Shown: one piece after another, positions 15,560-26,982 of the stretch
Numbering within the stretch: the first letter of the stretch is position 1
How the letters are laid out: each line of letters opens with the position of its first letter
Source: Suillus spraguei
Taxonomy: Eukaryota; Basidiomycota; Agaricomycetes; Boletales; Suillaceae
NCBI GenBank assembly: GCA_016800925.1
Contig: JABCPU010000118.1
Span: 108,943 to 172,942, forward strand
Direction of reading: 5' to 3'
DNA length: 64,000 nucleotides
Program-made: the position numbers and the translations under genes
The notes under the pieces: model-generated
What the model was told of the DNA's origin: nothing
Databases searched by the model: none
What the model saw: the letters and a program-made list of their open reading frames with translations, nothing else

Positions 15560-16705
15560 ATGCTCGGACATACGCCACATAGAACACCTCTTAAACGTGT
15601 CTCTCAAGGGTCTCTCTTTGCTCTCTCGCGATCAGGTAACAACCCTGATGCGCCTCATGGTCTTGGCTTCATCGAGCCTGTAATGGCAGAGCTCATCGAC
15701 GAAGTTGAGACGCTGCAGGCCAATGTAGAGGGCCTGAGGAACCTTGGCAACTCTCTGAAGACATTCAATGAGAGCTTCGCAAGCTGGCTATATGTCATGG
15801 ACATGAACGCACTGACAGTGGACTGGCCACAGGTGAGCCCTGTCACTCACGATGATCGAGTGTGTTGATCGATCTCTTGTTGATGATCTGCAAGGCCCCA
15901 ACGGACGCGTCGTTCCGGCTGGCTAAGCGACGAAGAGGTGTGTCGTGTAATAAATTTATTATGCGCTTGAAATGATGTGACATATTCATAGAGGAAATTG
16001 CTCGTTTGGCTGAAGAATCTGTCCTGAAAGCAGCATCAGCCGCCCCGCCGCCGCCAGACTCAGAGGCAGACAAGACGACGTTCACCGAAAACCAAGAGTC
16101 TGAAACGACGTACACAACAAATGCTACGACAAGGAATGCTTCCACTAGCATCGCGAAGAGCGCATCGACAGGTATTCCCAAGAAGAAGGCTAAACCAAAG
16201 CTCACTGCGAAGGAGAAAAAGGAACGATTGGTGAGTACTGATGCGTAGGATATTCTTTCTTGAAATTTGATCGTCCTTGCAGCTTTCACTTGAGAAGACA
16301 ATAATGTCTCTTCCTCTCGAGTTTCGGGGCAGTGATCCGGCACGTGTATTTAATGCCAATGATGCGCGACTGTCTGTTGAAGGATAGATATTCCAGGGTC
16401 TTCGACGTAACATGGAATCTGTAATAGAGTTCATGATGGACAGCGATGGACGAGGTATCAAACGTGGGTGATCCTACTTTGTTGCATTATACATTAGCTC
16501 ATAAGTCTTTGCACGCAGTTATCGAGATCATCAGACCTCCCGATCTCAATCAGGCACGTGTCAACAAATGTTTGATTGCTTTAGTGAACCGCAAGATTGT
16601 CCAAAAGGAAAACAGCACTGTATGGCACAACCACTCGAGTAACAATGCATTCTTCTAATCCTTGAACAGGGCACAGTGCTTTACCATTGGACCGGATTAT
16701 CGTGA
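15560..16705 (+). CDS. DAM1: DASH/DAM1 complex subunit Dam1-like protein
   Basis: Probable outer-kinetochore DASH subunit that couples chromosomes to spindle microtubules. The N-terminal segment TPLKRVSQGSLFALSRSG is followed by the Dam1-like core (FIEPVMAELIDEVETLQANV, then TFNESFASWLYVMDMNAL, residues about 30-90), a charged Ala/Lys-rich middle, and a helical tail (LRRNMESVIEFMMD, then ARVNKCLIALVNRKIVQKEN, ending VLYHWTGLS). Introns read: 15833-15894; about 15938 to 15991; one before LSLEKTIMS; 16346-16396 (51 bp, removes an apparent TAG); one ending before TTATCGAG (about 16460-16519); and one ending at 16669. With these the gene is intact. A repeat element ends on the base before the ATG, so the promoter or 5' UTR must lie within or be replaced by that element. 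Family call rests on the core; the tail I do not recognise. Confidence 0.75.
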
Positions 16706-17734
16706 GATCCGATGTAGTGATGTGTGGATGCTCTTTATTTGAACAACCCTGGTTCTCGCGCCTTTCGGATTTCCGTCATCTTTTTTCTTTTTTGCAGTGA
16801 CTGCGCACGATTTATTCGATTCCATCAATGCGGGGCGATGCAAAGGCTCGGATGGTGCCGCTAAGAGATTCACACTACTTATTGCAACTAGGATAATGCA
16901 CCTACATCCAAGGAAGTTTAAACCGTACCGTAAAAACCTTGACTAGTAGATTGGGTCTTCATGTACCTTATCAGATGAATATAGCAATCAGCTGTTTAAT
17001 CGTCCGAGGGCCAAGCTTCTTCTGGATCTTTCGACATTTGGGTGAGCACAAGCTGTCGTTTGACCGTCTCTGGCTACAGCGCTTACTGCAATCATACAAA
17101 CATCTATCGTGCTGAACTGCCATGGAACAACATGGGAATACATGTGAATCTTCGACCTCTCCTCGCCCTCTCACCTGAACTTCATTAACATAGCATGCAT
17201 CCTAGAGGTATCACCCTCAAAAATGCCTTGTTACATTAATCCACACCACGAACTTCGACCGGGTTAGAGTTTGGGCAGTATCATGTATGTACTTCAGAGA
17301 CGTAGAGCGCGGCGCACTCGAGTTAAGAAGCCTTAGCTAGCTGAGAATATTTGACAAGTAAATAGGTACATTAGGCTACTGTTGCGGCATGATCGACATT
17401 CCCACTTTCTACGCAGGGGTATGACCGGCATGCAGGGTGCTTGGGCCATCGAGTGGTCCATTCAATTATGTTCTGCCCACTTTAAGGTAAACGTAGTATA
17501 ACAAGTAGGACTCAGCTTAACTAGGCTTAACGCTCGTACTCTAAGTACTCAAGCAGAAGGCCAGGCTGAAAACGGTTCGAGTACACAACAATATTCTAGT
17601 TAATAGAGACATGAGGGTAATATACGAAAACGAGATAGCTGAAGCGAAAGAATACCATAGTCATTTCTACCAACAACAGGGTGAAAGAGGATAGCAGATC
17701 AACAACTTATGAATATGTGCCAGAGATAGTAGAA
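16706..17734. other. Intergenic, about 1 kb without a supported gene
   Basis: Between the DAM1-like gene and the CHAT pseudogene, which converge. A short Cys-rich minus-strand frame at 16971-17174 (CSKRCSQRR, CSPKCRK) has no splice context or recognisable fold, so I do not call it. No repeat was seen. Confidence 0.5.
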
Positions 17735-20580
17735 CTATACACCGATATGAATGAAAACCATCCTCTGCTCAAGCGGCACCTTCGTCTTCACAGCATGAGT
17801 AGCACAGTTAAGTGCCCAGGCCGCCTTCGTACAGTCCATCACACCGCCATACTTCGGATCGAACATATTTTTATAGAACGCTTCAACGACATGTTTTGCG
17901 ACAGCATCGTTCACCTCCCACAGCGTGCCAATGACGCTTTTGAACCCCGAAAACTGGAGACCAGCTGCAAGGTGAATGACTTCATCAGGCGTCTCTTCAT
18001 CCCCGACAGCGGTATGACAAGCGGACAAGAACGCGAACTCGGCGTGCGGAACGTCTCTCTCCATGATATCGAGGAGTGTCAGATGTTCATCTCTCATGAC
18101 GAAATGCGAATTGTAAGGCTGATCAGGGTCTTGCTTACCATGACAAGCAAGATGCACCCAGTGTTCTCTTCTAAAGCTTTGAGTGCACCTGCTCGTGTGG
18201 CTGCATCACCAGAAATGGTGGTACGCGTGGCAGTCGCGGGAACGAACTTCTGGACAAGCTCGAGCTCGCTGTCGACAGCCAAGAGCGCCTTGCCCCTCCC
18301 TGCACCTGGTTGACCTTGTCCGATTGTCGCAAAGGATGGAGTGATACGTTTCTTCATCGATTGTCTAGACCTGACCAGGGCCGAAAGTGTCGGCGTGTAA
18401 GAGCAGATGTAGAGATCCTCTAGGCATGGCTCCTTAGAGCGATCTGCATTCGTTTTAAATGGGTGAGCTGCGTGGAGAGGAATGGATGTGAAGGCTGCAG
18501 TTGGACACAGCCAGATCCGGGAGTGATGCTTTAGTTTAAGGACGTCTCGAGTACGTTGATTATGGGTAACATGATCTCATCCCATATTATCCGCGAGAGT
18601 ACTATGAGATCTGTCCTCGGCTCTTTTGGGTTCATGAGAGATGCCTCTCGTATTGCCCTGGTGAAGCGCTTCTTGAGATCATTCAGATCTGTGAGAGTGA
18701 TAGACGACAGGGAACATGAACGGGGTCTCCTGACGTCGGGACGACGATGGCGCTGCATGAGTATTTACTGGCAATGAGGATGATGACTGGGCCCTGCGCG
18801 CTGCGGCTTGCAGGTCTTTGTACAAAGGTGGGAGTAAAAACCGCGAGAATCCCCGAAGATCACGTATCTCAGCTACCGCATTTTCCCATTGCCTTCTAAG
18901 TTTCCTATACTCTGTCGCTGCTCGATCAGCGACAACTCTGTCGGTGATGATCGCAGAACTCTGGGCTGCGTTGGAAATGAGCTTGCTCAGCTCCAGATAT
19001 TTGTGTGCCAGGGTCGGATTGGCTGACTCGAGGTCTTCCACTGGACTGTTGAGTCGAGAGGCCAGCGACCACTGCTGGCCACGGCCCTGCTCTACCAGTT
19101 CGACTGCGCGTCTCATATCAGAATGGCGTATGGCACACGATGGTGCATCTACAGGGAGTGTTCTGGCATAATGGAAGGCAGCGGCAGCTTCGCGCCGTGA
19201 AGTTGCCGACGATCGCGTTGCCAAATGAGCATCCAGAAGCTCAAAAAATGTCGAGTTAGGCCTCAAGTGCGGATCCGTGACCATGTTGCTCCGCTGTAAC
19301 GGTCCAATTATATGACTGAATAATGCGTGGTGGGAATCCTTGAGTAGGATGCCTTGATTCGAGTCTGAAGTTCTCTATAGCGAGCGACAAATCAGCAGGG
19401 TCGTGTAGAATCCAGAAACGAGACAAATAGGCCTGCTGCAGTGACATGTAGCTGAAAAACCTGTCCGGGTGTAGTGAAGGCAAAAGCGCCAGCGATTCTT
19501 GGCAGAGTTGAATGGCCTCCTCGACATCCTCATTCTCCTGAGTGTGCGTGAAACAAGAGCAGAGCACCAAGCTCAGACTGTAAAGAGTGGTATGGCGCTC
19601 TGGATGGTCAAGCCTCTTTAACCGAAGAGATTCGCGATATAGATCAATAGCCTCGTTAAGATCTTCGCTGACACCCAATTTGTCATATCTGGTTTTGAGC
19701 GCGAGGGCAAGGTTGCTAAGTGTGGTGTCACGATCTGGATGCCCAGGTGGGCGCAACGTCAGTGCCTCACGATAGAGGCTGATAGCGCGGGTGATGTCAT
19801 CAATGTTACCGGCCATTTTTTGAAACGGGCAATGAGGGAGCCCCCTAGGTTGTCCAATGAGAAATCACAAAAATTTGTACCCAACAGACTGCAGCGCTTC
19901 TTCATACAAAGAGATGGCTTCATCAAGGTCACTAGGTTTCCCTTGGTGATTGAAGCGGGCTCTGAGTGATAAGGCCAAGTTGTTCAGGTAGCTGCCGCGG
20001 TCAGGATGACCTTCAGGCACAAAGAAACGGCTTCGCGATGAAGGTGAATGCTCTCGTCTATATCATCAATGTTGCCGCATTGTGTAAAGCGTAATCTGAG
20101 AGCCCATGCAAGTTTGTCAAGTGGTTTTGGACGGTGTTGTTGGCCCAGGGGATAGAGCTCGAGCATGTTTCGTCGAAGGTGGATACCTTCATCAGATCCG
20201 TCAATTGGAAGACTGTCAATCACATAACCGACCTCACTGTCTACGCAGATGCTACGAAGGTAGGTGCCTTCTGGACAGAGGGGAAGTAGCTTGCAGCACA
20301 GCTGCGCGGATTCGTGAATGTAGACAGCAGTAGACTCCTTGCTGTGGCGCCAGATCAATGCTCTAACGAGATTATGGAGGGATGATGCGTGATCGGGGTG
20401 ACCCTGCGAGCGCAATGCAAGGGCTTTGCGCAAGAGGGAAGTGGTGGTATCGATGTCTTGAAGATCGTTTTGAATATAGCCTTCAAGGCACGCAACGGCG
20501 AGGTTGGTGAGAGCTGCCCGCATGATCGCGATGACCGACCGGACATTGGTTAAGAACCAACTGAAAATGCTGGACAGCAT
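17735..20580 (-). pseudogene. TPR-CHAT (caspase-like) protein, frameshifted
   Basis: Reads as an array of tetratricopeptide-like repeats (NIDDITRAISLYREALTL, SEDLNEAIDLYRESLRLK, DIDESIHLHREAVSL) followed by a C-terminal CHAT domain. CHAT is a caspase/separase-clan fold. The presumed dyad is visible: His in HLACHGKQDP (about 18140) and Cys in FAFLSACHTAVGDEE (about 18030). The gene ends ...MVFIHIGV and stops at 17735. Frame is lost several times: near 20010, 19855 (stop) and 19825, near 19265 (extra A after GAGGCCTA), near 18750, near 18560 and near 18155. That many breaks in an otherwise continuous homologous protein indicate a recent pseudogene. Such TPR-CHAT proteins are numerous in Agaricomycetes and are thought to belong to NLR-type cell-death circuits; that role is inference. 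Confidence 0.85.
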
Positions 20581-21820
20581 CGTTCAGGTGAGAGACCGTC
20601 CCGCTCGTTATGTATTCGGCAAATCGTGCGTGGCCCGCATCTGTTTCTCGACCAATCCCGCAGTCTACAAGGGGCTACAGGTGTTTTATTGTCAACAGAA
20701 GCTAACAGCAGACACCGGCGTCACTCACATCAGAAAGTGTGCTGTCTTGTTCATTGCAAGTGTGTACAACACCGGCCTTCAGTGTGAGGGAAGGGTGGAT
20801 ATCCAAACAGGTGGGAAGGATAGATCTATGAAAAATGTTAGTAGATGTGCATGAATAAAAAATAAGTTACTCACTGAACGCCTCATCACCATCGTCGAGT
20901 AGTTTATCCCACGACGTTTTGATTTTCCCGATGAGCTCTCCCACTGCCCAGCATTTGATTGACCTCATAGGATGCCCTGATCTCTATTGATAACGCAGGT
21001 GAGGCACATGATCTATAAACCGAAGATCAGTGATCGCATCAGGTCAGAAAGTCTCCATGAACTTTACAGGGTCACAGTACTGCCCCACACTACTGATTCT
21101 TCAGACGATAGGACTTTGGTAGCTGTTGTTCCAGCGTCTCTTGAGTCGACGTTGATGGAGACATAGATTCCAGCAGGTATGAGCCCAGAAGGGACTTTAA
21201 TGTGTTTTCCACTAATGACTGTAGATAAAACTGAGGATCATAAAAAGAGATACGAAGGCAATATGGAGTACTCACCTCAAGTATAATATATCGTTCTTCT
21301 AAGCTACCAGGCATGATAGTGCGACGAAGCAAATGACAAGGATTGAGGATGGGGCAAATGGTGGGTGGAATGAGTGGGAGAGGAAGACGAAGTAGAGGAT
21401 ATGAGACTGTGGATGGAGGTCGGCTGAGAGAAGACGTTGAGGGTTCAAATGATCAGATCATGCTGCACGCATATTGCATCACAAAAACACCTGTGACTCC
21501 CACGTAAGGAGCCTAATTAGATGTGCTAATACATAGCGTTATCACCTCTAATATGAACCAAATACATCAGCTGCAAACCTCTTTCAATATCTCTTCCATA
21601 AATGAGGACTTATATCGAAAAAGAGTACCTGTAGCCTACGGCAATGAGGTGTGGGACGTCGGCACTGATGTAAGGTAGATGACTTGCAAATCCAACGAAC
21701 GTCACATGACTAACGTTACAAATTCGTGACAGAACTGAAAAAAAACAACAACTAATTAATGATGCAGTGAAATAAAAAATGCCTACGCTCATAAATAGCG
21801 AATGTCAAAGTAACTTAGTA
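20581..21820. other. Upstream of CHAT pseudogene; no clear gene
   Basis: May hold lost 5' exons of the TPR-CHAT gene. A minus-strand frame at 21090-21332 (ISFYDPQFYLQSLVENTLKS) has protein-like composition and a possible intron boundary near 21275, but no family is recognisable. Confidence 0.35.
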
Positions 21821-21980
21821 TGGGGAGGGGACTGCGCCTGCGGGGGGGGGGGGTCCAGACGTTCCCTTTTTGTTTTTTTCTCCTCGGGGGGGGCTTTCGT
21901 CAGAAATCTTCCCACGCTCCAAGCGCTTTCTCGAACCATTTGCTTTTGAGCGTTTTGCTTGTCGCTCGCCAGATCTTGCT

Positions 21981-22024
<44 letters not shown>
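21981..22024. repeat. Poly(T) tract, about 44 bp
   Basis: Uninterrupted run of T inside a T-rich stretch. The sequence on its left (CTTTTGAGCGTTTTGCTTGTCGCTCGCCAG) recurs on its right (GCTTTTGATTCTTTTGCTTTGTCGCTCGCCAG). It could be the poly(A) tail of a minus-strand retroelement or simple-sequence expansion. Confidence 0.85.
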
Positions 22025-22027
<3 letters not shown>

Positions 22028-22109
22028 TTTGATTCTTTTGCTTTGTCGCTCGCCAGGATCTTGGCCTGTTGATGTCGCAAGACTATGGGTGGACTCTCCT
22101 TGACGAGGG

Positions 22110-23110
22110 CCACGACTTTGATTTTCATCGGAAAAAGTTCCCACGGGTCGAGCAAGCAAAAATGCGAAAATTCCTAATTCGCCAAGTCTTGCGATGTGGC
22201 TTTGTTTGGCACAGCTTATATAAGCAAAAGTGCGGTCAATCACCGGTCTTTTCCCCTTTCCCTTCTACTCAACGATTTTCGCATTTTTGACTATTTGGCA
22301 AATCTTTTGACCTCCACATTTCTCCTTCTCTCTTCCTCTCTGACTCTCTTCTTCCTTCTAGCTCCGCATTTTTGAAGTAAGTCTTTCTGTCTCTCTTCCT
22401 CCTCTCCTTCCCACTCAATCATTTTGGCACTTTTGCTCTCCTCTCCTTCTTCTGTTTCTACTCCTCCTGCTCTCTGCCCCTCCTCCTCTTTCTGCTCTTC
22501 CTGTTTCTCATTTTCGCATTTGTCAGTCAATTAGTATGAATTTGCTTCCACTATAAGAGAAATTAAAGAAGCTTATAGGAGGAGCTCAAAGGTAGAGTCA
22601 TCCAGGGTTCTATATGATCAAGTTGAGCATACTCAACTCCAGCAACCAGGGTGGCTGCTAACATTTTCACATCTTCTTCATCATCAAGAACGTGTCATTC
22701 ATCAGATACTGTAGTAGCAGATCATTCATTAGAGTGCCAACAAAATCTAGATTATTATTTTATTCAATGTGTGCTACAACTTTCATTGTCATCAGAAAAA
22801 GTTCCCATGGTCAAGTAAGCAAAAATGCGAAGTACGGTCAACCATAAGTCTTTTCCCATCCTTTCTCTTTCTTTCCCTCCTCCTCATTCTCCATTTTCGC
22901 ATTTTTGACTATCTGGTAAGTCTTTCTGTCTCTATTTTTGTTTCTTCCCTCCTTCTATTCAATCATTTTCGCATTTTTGATTATTTGGTAAGTCTTGCTC
23001 TCTTCTTCTTCTTCTTCCCTCTCTGACCCCCCTTTCCTTCTTCTGGCTCTCTTCCCTCCTCCCCCCCCCCTCAATAATTTTCGCATTTTTGATTATTTGG
23101 CAAGTCTTTC
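22110..23110. repeat. Degenerate direct repeats with pyrimidine-rich spacers
   Basis: A block around 22120-22290 (AAAAAGTTCCCACGGGTC, AGCAAAAATGCGAA, TCAATCACCGGTCTTTTCCC) is repeated at about 22785-22915. The string TTTTCGCATTTTTGA followed by TATTTGGTAAGTCTT recurs near 22275, 22895, 22965 and 23080, with weaker copies near 22365 and 22510. CT-rich runs separate the units. This array leads directly into the Ty3 fragment and could be a decayed LTR or leader. Confidence 0.65.
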
Positions 23111-23114
23111 TTGT

Positions 23115-23565
23115 TTCCACCTTTCCTTGCCTCCATGGGAAAATCGGAGATAAGGTTTGGTTATCTGCTGCCAATCTTAGACTCAAACTCCCATCGAAGA
23201 AACTTGCGCCGAAGCGATACGGACCCTTCCCGATCACCGATGTTTTATCACCCATCACATTCACACTCAAGCTCCCTCCGCAGTGGAAAATTCATCCTAC
23301 GTTCCACGCTTCCGTCTTATCGTCCTATAGCGAAACAGACGTACACGGTCCGAACTTCCCTGAACCACCACCTGACATCATCAAAGAAGAAGAAGAAGAA
23401 TATGAAATAGAAGCAATTCTTTCTCACAAAGGAACCGGCACTCGCCGACGCTATCTTGTTTCTTGGAAAGGATATTCATCGGGAGATAACAAATGGCTCC
23501 CAGAAAGAACTTGAAGAACTCCGCTCGAATCTTGAATGCTTATAAGAAGCAACATGCCCTCTGAT
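23115..23565 (+). pseudogene. Ty3/gypsy chromovirus integrase C-terminus with chromodomain (fragment)
   Basis: Reads GDKVWLSAANLRLKLPSKKL, then KRYGPFPITDVLSPITFTLKLP, the GPY/F module of Ty3/gypsy integrases. It continues into a chromodomain (YEIEAILSHKGTGTRRRYLVSWKGYSSGDNKWLPE). The frame breaks at 23513 (TGA after RT); the shifted frame continues LKNSARILNAYKKQHAL to a stop at about 23563, so one base is lost or gained. No reverse transcriptase, RNase H or integrase core precedes it; the 5' side is repeat DNA. It is a dead 3' remnant. Confidence 0.85.
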
Positions 23566-23616
23566 TACCTTCAGTCAATCAACCGCACCAGCACTTGATC
23601 AACTACCACCATTGAA

Positions 23617-24590
23617 ATGTCTTTCCCCACTGCCTACATCACCCCTGTCACCATTGCCAACAATGACTCCGACTCTGATGTTGAAAACTATGGATCCCTC
23701 ACCACAGAAATCGACAATACCTCTTACATCGAAGCCGCCCTTCTATGTGAAGGACATGCCCTTGAAATTGAAAGAATTCTCACAGAAAAAGGCGCCTTCC
23801 CGGCCCTCCTCCTCGTCAACATTATCCGCACCGCCGCTCTCATTGAAGCCACAGCCAACGAAACTACCGATCCTACATTCCGTCAACGCTTCCTACATCT
23901 TCAAAAACGTATTCGTTCTTATGCTATGCTGTTGCTTCCCGGTTCTTTTAAAAGCAATGTTGAAGAAGCTATTCACATCGTGGCCGAACGTCGAGCAGGT
24001 GTTGCTCGACCTCCCTCTCCGCAGGAAGATACGCCACTTCCTATTCCAGTACCCTCTTCTTCGCGTGTGTATTCTAGTGTTGACGCCCTTGCTGGCTTAT
24101 GCACTGCTGTTCAAGAGATCGGGCAGCTTACCAACGCAGTCGTCGAAACCATCCAGCAATCAGTCGCTGAAACCAGAGCAGCCAGAAACTTAGTCGAAGA
24201 AGCCATTACTGATCTACAACAAACACAAGCCAACCTCGCTTCCCCCGAACCCCGTCTCCTATCGACAAACAGACCTCACCATCTCCCGTCATAGTCTCTC
24301 TTGACCATCCTGCGTGGCTATATGAACCTTGCACAGAAAAACAGTGTGAGGCCGCAAAACTATTGGGAATCCCTGTCACTGAGCTGGTAACACTCGGTCC
24401 TCGACTTCGCGACCTCCACATCCATCCTCCCATGACTATTCCATCATCATTTGGTCCAATGGATCCTGTCTCGCCAGTTTTAGTAAAAGACCTCGGCATC
24501 ACTTCCCCTTCTTCCTCTAATGAACTTCTTGCGTTGCTGAACGAGGGACTACTCCCGACCTCCCGCCTCCGCGTACACGCTAACCAGTAA
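23617..24590 (+). pseudogene. Element-linked ORF of unknown function, frameshifted
   Basis: Starts about 50 bp after the Ty3 pol end. The first 225 codons (to 24294) are acidic and helical (ALEIERILTEKGAFPALLLV, FRQRFLHLQKRIRSYAML), with a later coiled-coil-like stretch (TRAARNLVEEAITDLQQTQA). A second frame then continues from about 24245 through VSLDHPAWLYEP and LLGIPVTELVTLGPRLRDL to 24590. One frameshift near 24240-24290 probably joined them. I do not recognise the family. Position after integrase suggests an extra structural ORF of a chromovirus, but this could also be an unrelated host gene piece. Confidence 0.5.
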
Positions 24591-24854
24591 ACAACAAGCG
24601 CAGCTTAGGCATGACAATGCCTTTGCCTTAAAACCATGACGCGACAGAAAGGGAAGAAGCGTGCTAGATCCACCAGTCCCAAACCCGTTATTTCACCATC
24701 ACCACTACGCATGACCACCTCTAACACTGACAAAAACATGAAATGCCAGTCTGTGGCATCATCGGACATCGACAAAAGAATTGTCTTGACTTACCTATTG
24801 GAGTCAAGCATCTATGGGGATAGATGTTCCCTGGGGGAACAGCTTGATTTGGTT

Positions 24855-25345
24855 AGTAAGGGAACACATGTCTATTTTCGGTTATATGAGGTTAGAGGGA
24901 ACACTGAGCCAAGGGGAACAGAGGAACATCCTCTGTGGGAAACAGGGAACACATTTCTATTTATGGTTATACAAGGTGCGAGGGAACACTGGGTCAAGGG
25001 GAACAGAGGAACATCATGTGTGGGAAATAGGGAACACTTCTCTATTTATGGTTATACAAGGTACGAGGGAACACTGGGCCAAGGGGAACAGAGGAACATC
25101 ATGTGTGGGAAATAGGGAACACTTCTCTATTTTTGGATATACAAAGCACGAGGGAACACTGGGCCAAGGGGAACAGAGGAACATCATGTGTGGGAAATAG
25201 GGAACACTTCTCTATTTTTGGATATACAAGGCACGAGGGAACACTGCGCCAAGGGGAACAGAGGAACATCATGTGTGGGAAATAGGGAACACTTCTCTAT
25301 TTTTGGATATACAAAGCACGAGGGAACACTGGGCCAAGGGGAACA
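24855..25345. repeat. Tandem repeat, about 85 bp period
   Basis: About six copies of a unit containing AGGGAACACTTCTCTATTT, ACGAGGGAACACTGGGCCAA and GGGGAACAGAGGAACATCAT. GGGAACA recurs within each unit. The later copies are almost identical and the first two more divergent. Open frames through it are repeat products. Confidence 0.95.
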
Positions 25346-25550
25346 GAGCCGTCCTGTCCCCGATTAGTCATTGTCCTAAGTTTCTGTCATCCCATCTTTC
25401 ATTCATCACATGCCATCGTCCTATTCTTTTTTTTTCGTTCAAGTCCTGATTTTGGCCTTCTTTGTCTTTTTGTTTGTTCGTCTGTCTATTCATTTTGTTT
25501 TGCTGGTTTCTATTTTCTTTGTAAATGGCATCCTGTTCAGCTGCAGTCCG

Positions 25551-26820
25551 TTCGATCTTTCGACCTTCTTTGGGTGCCGGACAATGTTACGCTTCCCCTC
25601 TTGGCTTTAGTTGGGGTCGTGCTCAGAGTCCAGTCTGTGCTCCTTTGTTTTTATTTTATTTTCAACACTGCTGTCATTTTTCTTCAATCTTTCGACCTTC
25701 TTTGGGCGCCGGACAATGTTACGCTTCCCCTCTTGGCTTTAGTTGGGGTCGTGCTCAGAGTCCAGTCTGTGCTCCTTTGTTTTCATTTTATTTTCAACAC
25801 TGCTCTCATGTTTCTTCAATCTTTCGACCTTCTTTGGGCGCCGGACAATGTTGCGCTTCCCCTCTTGGCTTTTAGTTGGGGTCGTGCTCAGAGTCCAGTC
25901 TGTGCTCCTTTGTTTTCATTTTATTTTCAACACTGCTCTCATGTTTCTTCAATCTTTCGACCTTCTTTGGGCGCCGGACAATGTTGCGCTTCCCCTCTTG
26001 GCTTGAGTTGGGGTCGTGCTCAGAGTCCAGTCTGTGCTCCTTTGTTTTTATTTTATTTTCAACACTGCTGTCATTTTTCTTCAATCTTTTCGACCTTCTT
26101 TGGGCGCCGGACAATGTTACGCTTCCCCTCTTGGCTTTAGTTGGGGTCGTGCTCAGAGTCCAGTCTGTGCTCCTTTGTTTTCATTTTATTTTCAACACTG
26201 CTCTCATGTTTCTTCAATCTTTCGACCTTCTTTGAGCGCCGGACAATGTTTGCGCTTCCCCTCTTGGCTTTAGTTGGGGTCGTGCTCAGAGTCCAGTCTG
26301 TGCTCCTTTGTTTTCATTTTATTTTCAACACTGCTCTCATGTTTCTTCAATCTTTCGACCTTCTTTGGGCGCCGGACAATGTTACGCTTCCCCTCTTGGC
26401 TTTAGTTGGGGTCGTGCTCAGAGTCCAGTCTGTGCTCCTTTGTTTTCATTTTATTTTCAACACTGCTCTCATGTTTCTTCAATCTTTCGACCTTCTTTGG
26501 GCGCCGGACAATGTTACGCTTCCCCTCTTGGCTTTAGTTGGGGTCGTGCTCAGAGTCCAGTCTGTGCTCCTTTGTTTTCATTTTATTTTCAACACTGCTC
26601 TCATGTTTCTTCAATCTTTCGACCTTCTTTGGGCGCCGGACAATGTTGCGCTTCCCCTCTTGGCTTTAGTTGGGGTCGTGCTCAGAGTCCAGTCTGTGCT
26701 CCTTTGTTTTCATTTTATTTTCAACACTGCTCTCATGTTTCTTCAATCTTTCGACCTTCTTTGGGCGCCGGACAATGTTGCGCTTCCCCTCTTGGCTTTA
26801 GTTGGGGTCGTGCTCAGAGT
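25551..26820. repeat. Tandem satellite, about 133 bp period, about 10 copies
   Basis: Units begin near 25560, 25694, 25827, 25960, 26093, 26226, 26357, 26490, 26623 and 26755. Each contains GACCTTCTTTGGGCGCCGGA, TTGGCTTTAGTTGGGGTCGT and ATTTTCAACACTGCTCTCAT. Two sub-variants (GTTACGCTTCC and GTTGCGCTTCC) alternate irregularly. The unit length is not a multiple of three, so it is open in all frames by cycling; I do not treat it as coding. Confidence 0.97.
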
Positions 26821-26982
26821 TAGGTTGATAGTGGATCGTAGGTTGCGTAGGTGGATGGCTCAGTGCTTGAGACCCTAACCCTAATCTATGGTTTAAATTT
26901 CGGTCGGAGAGAGAGAATTTCCTTTTGTGGAAGAATTAGGGTTGACGGTGCACTGATGGACGTGGTATGCAGGGATGAGCAG

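Noticed and set aside
16346..16396. In-frame TAG in the DAM1-like gene, first read as a pseudogene stop
   Set aside because: A 51-bp GT-AG intron in phase 0 removes it and joins SDPAR to GLRRNMESV.
21981..22024. Poly(T) as the tail of a minus-strand LINE
   Set aside because: No reverse transcriptase or TSD found beside it; left as simple sequence.
22120..22915. The two similar blocks as a pair of LTRs
   Set aside because: No primer-binding site, polypurine tract or coding sequence between them, and the Ty3 fragment lies outside the pair.
25525..26878. Open frames of 116-245 codons with hydrophobic repeats
   Set aside because: Products of the 133-bp tandem satellite cycling through three frames.
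26871..26884. CCCTAACCCTAA, a telomere-like string with TTAGGG nearby
   Set aside because: Only two units on one strand; not enough to claim an internal telomere or subtelomere.
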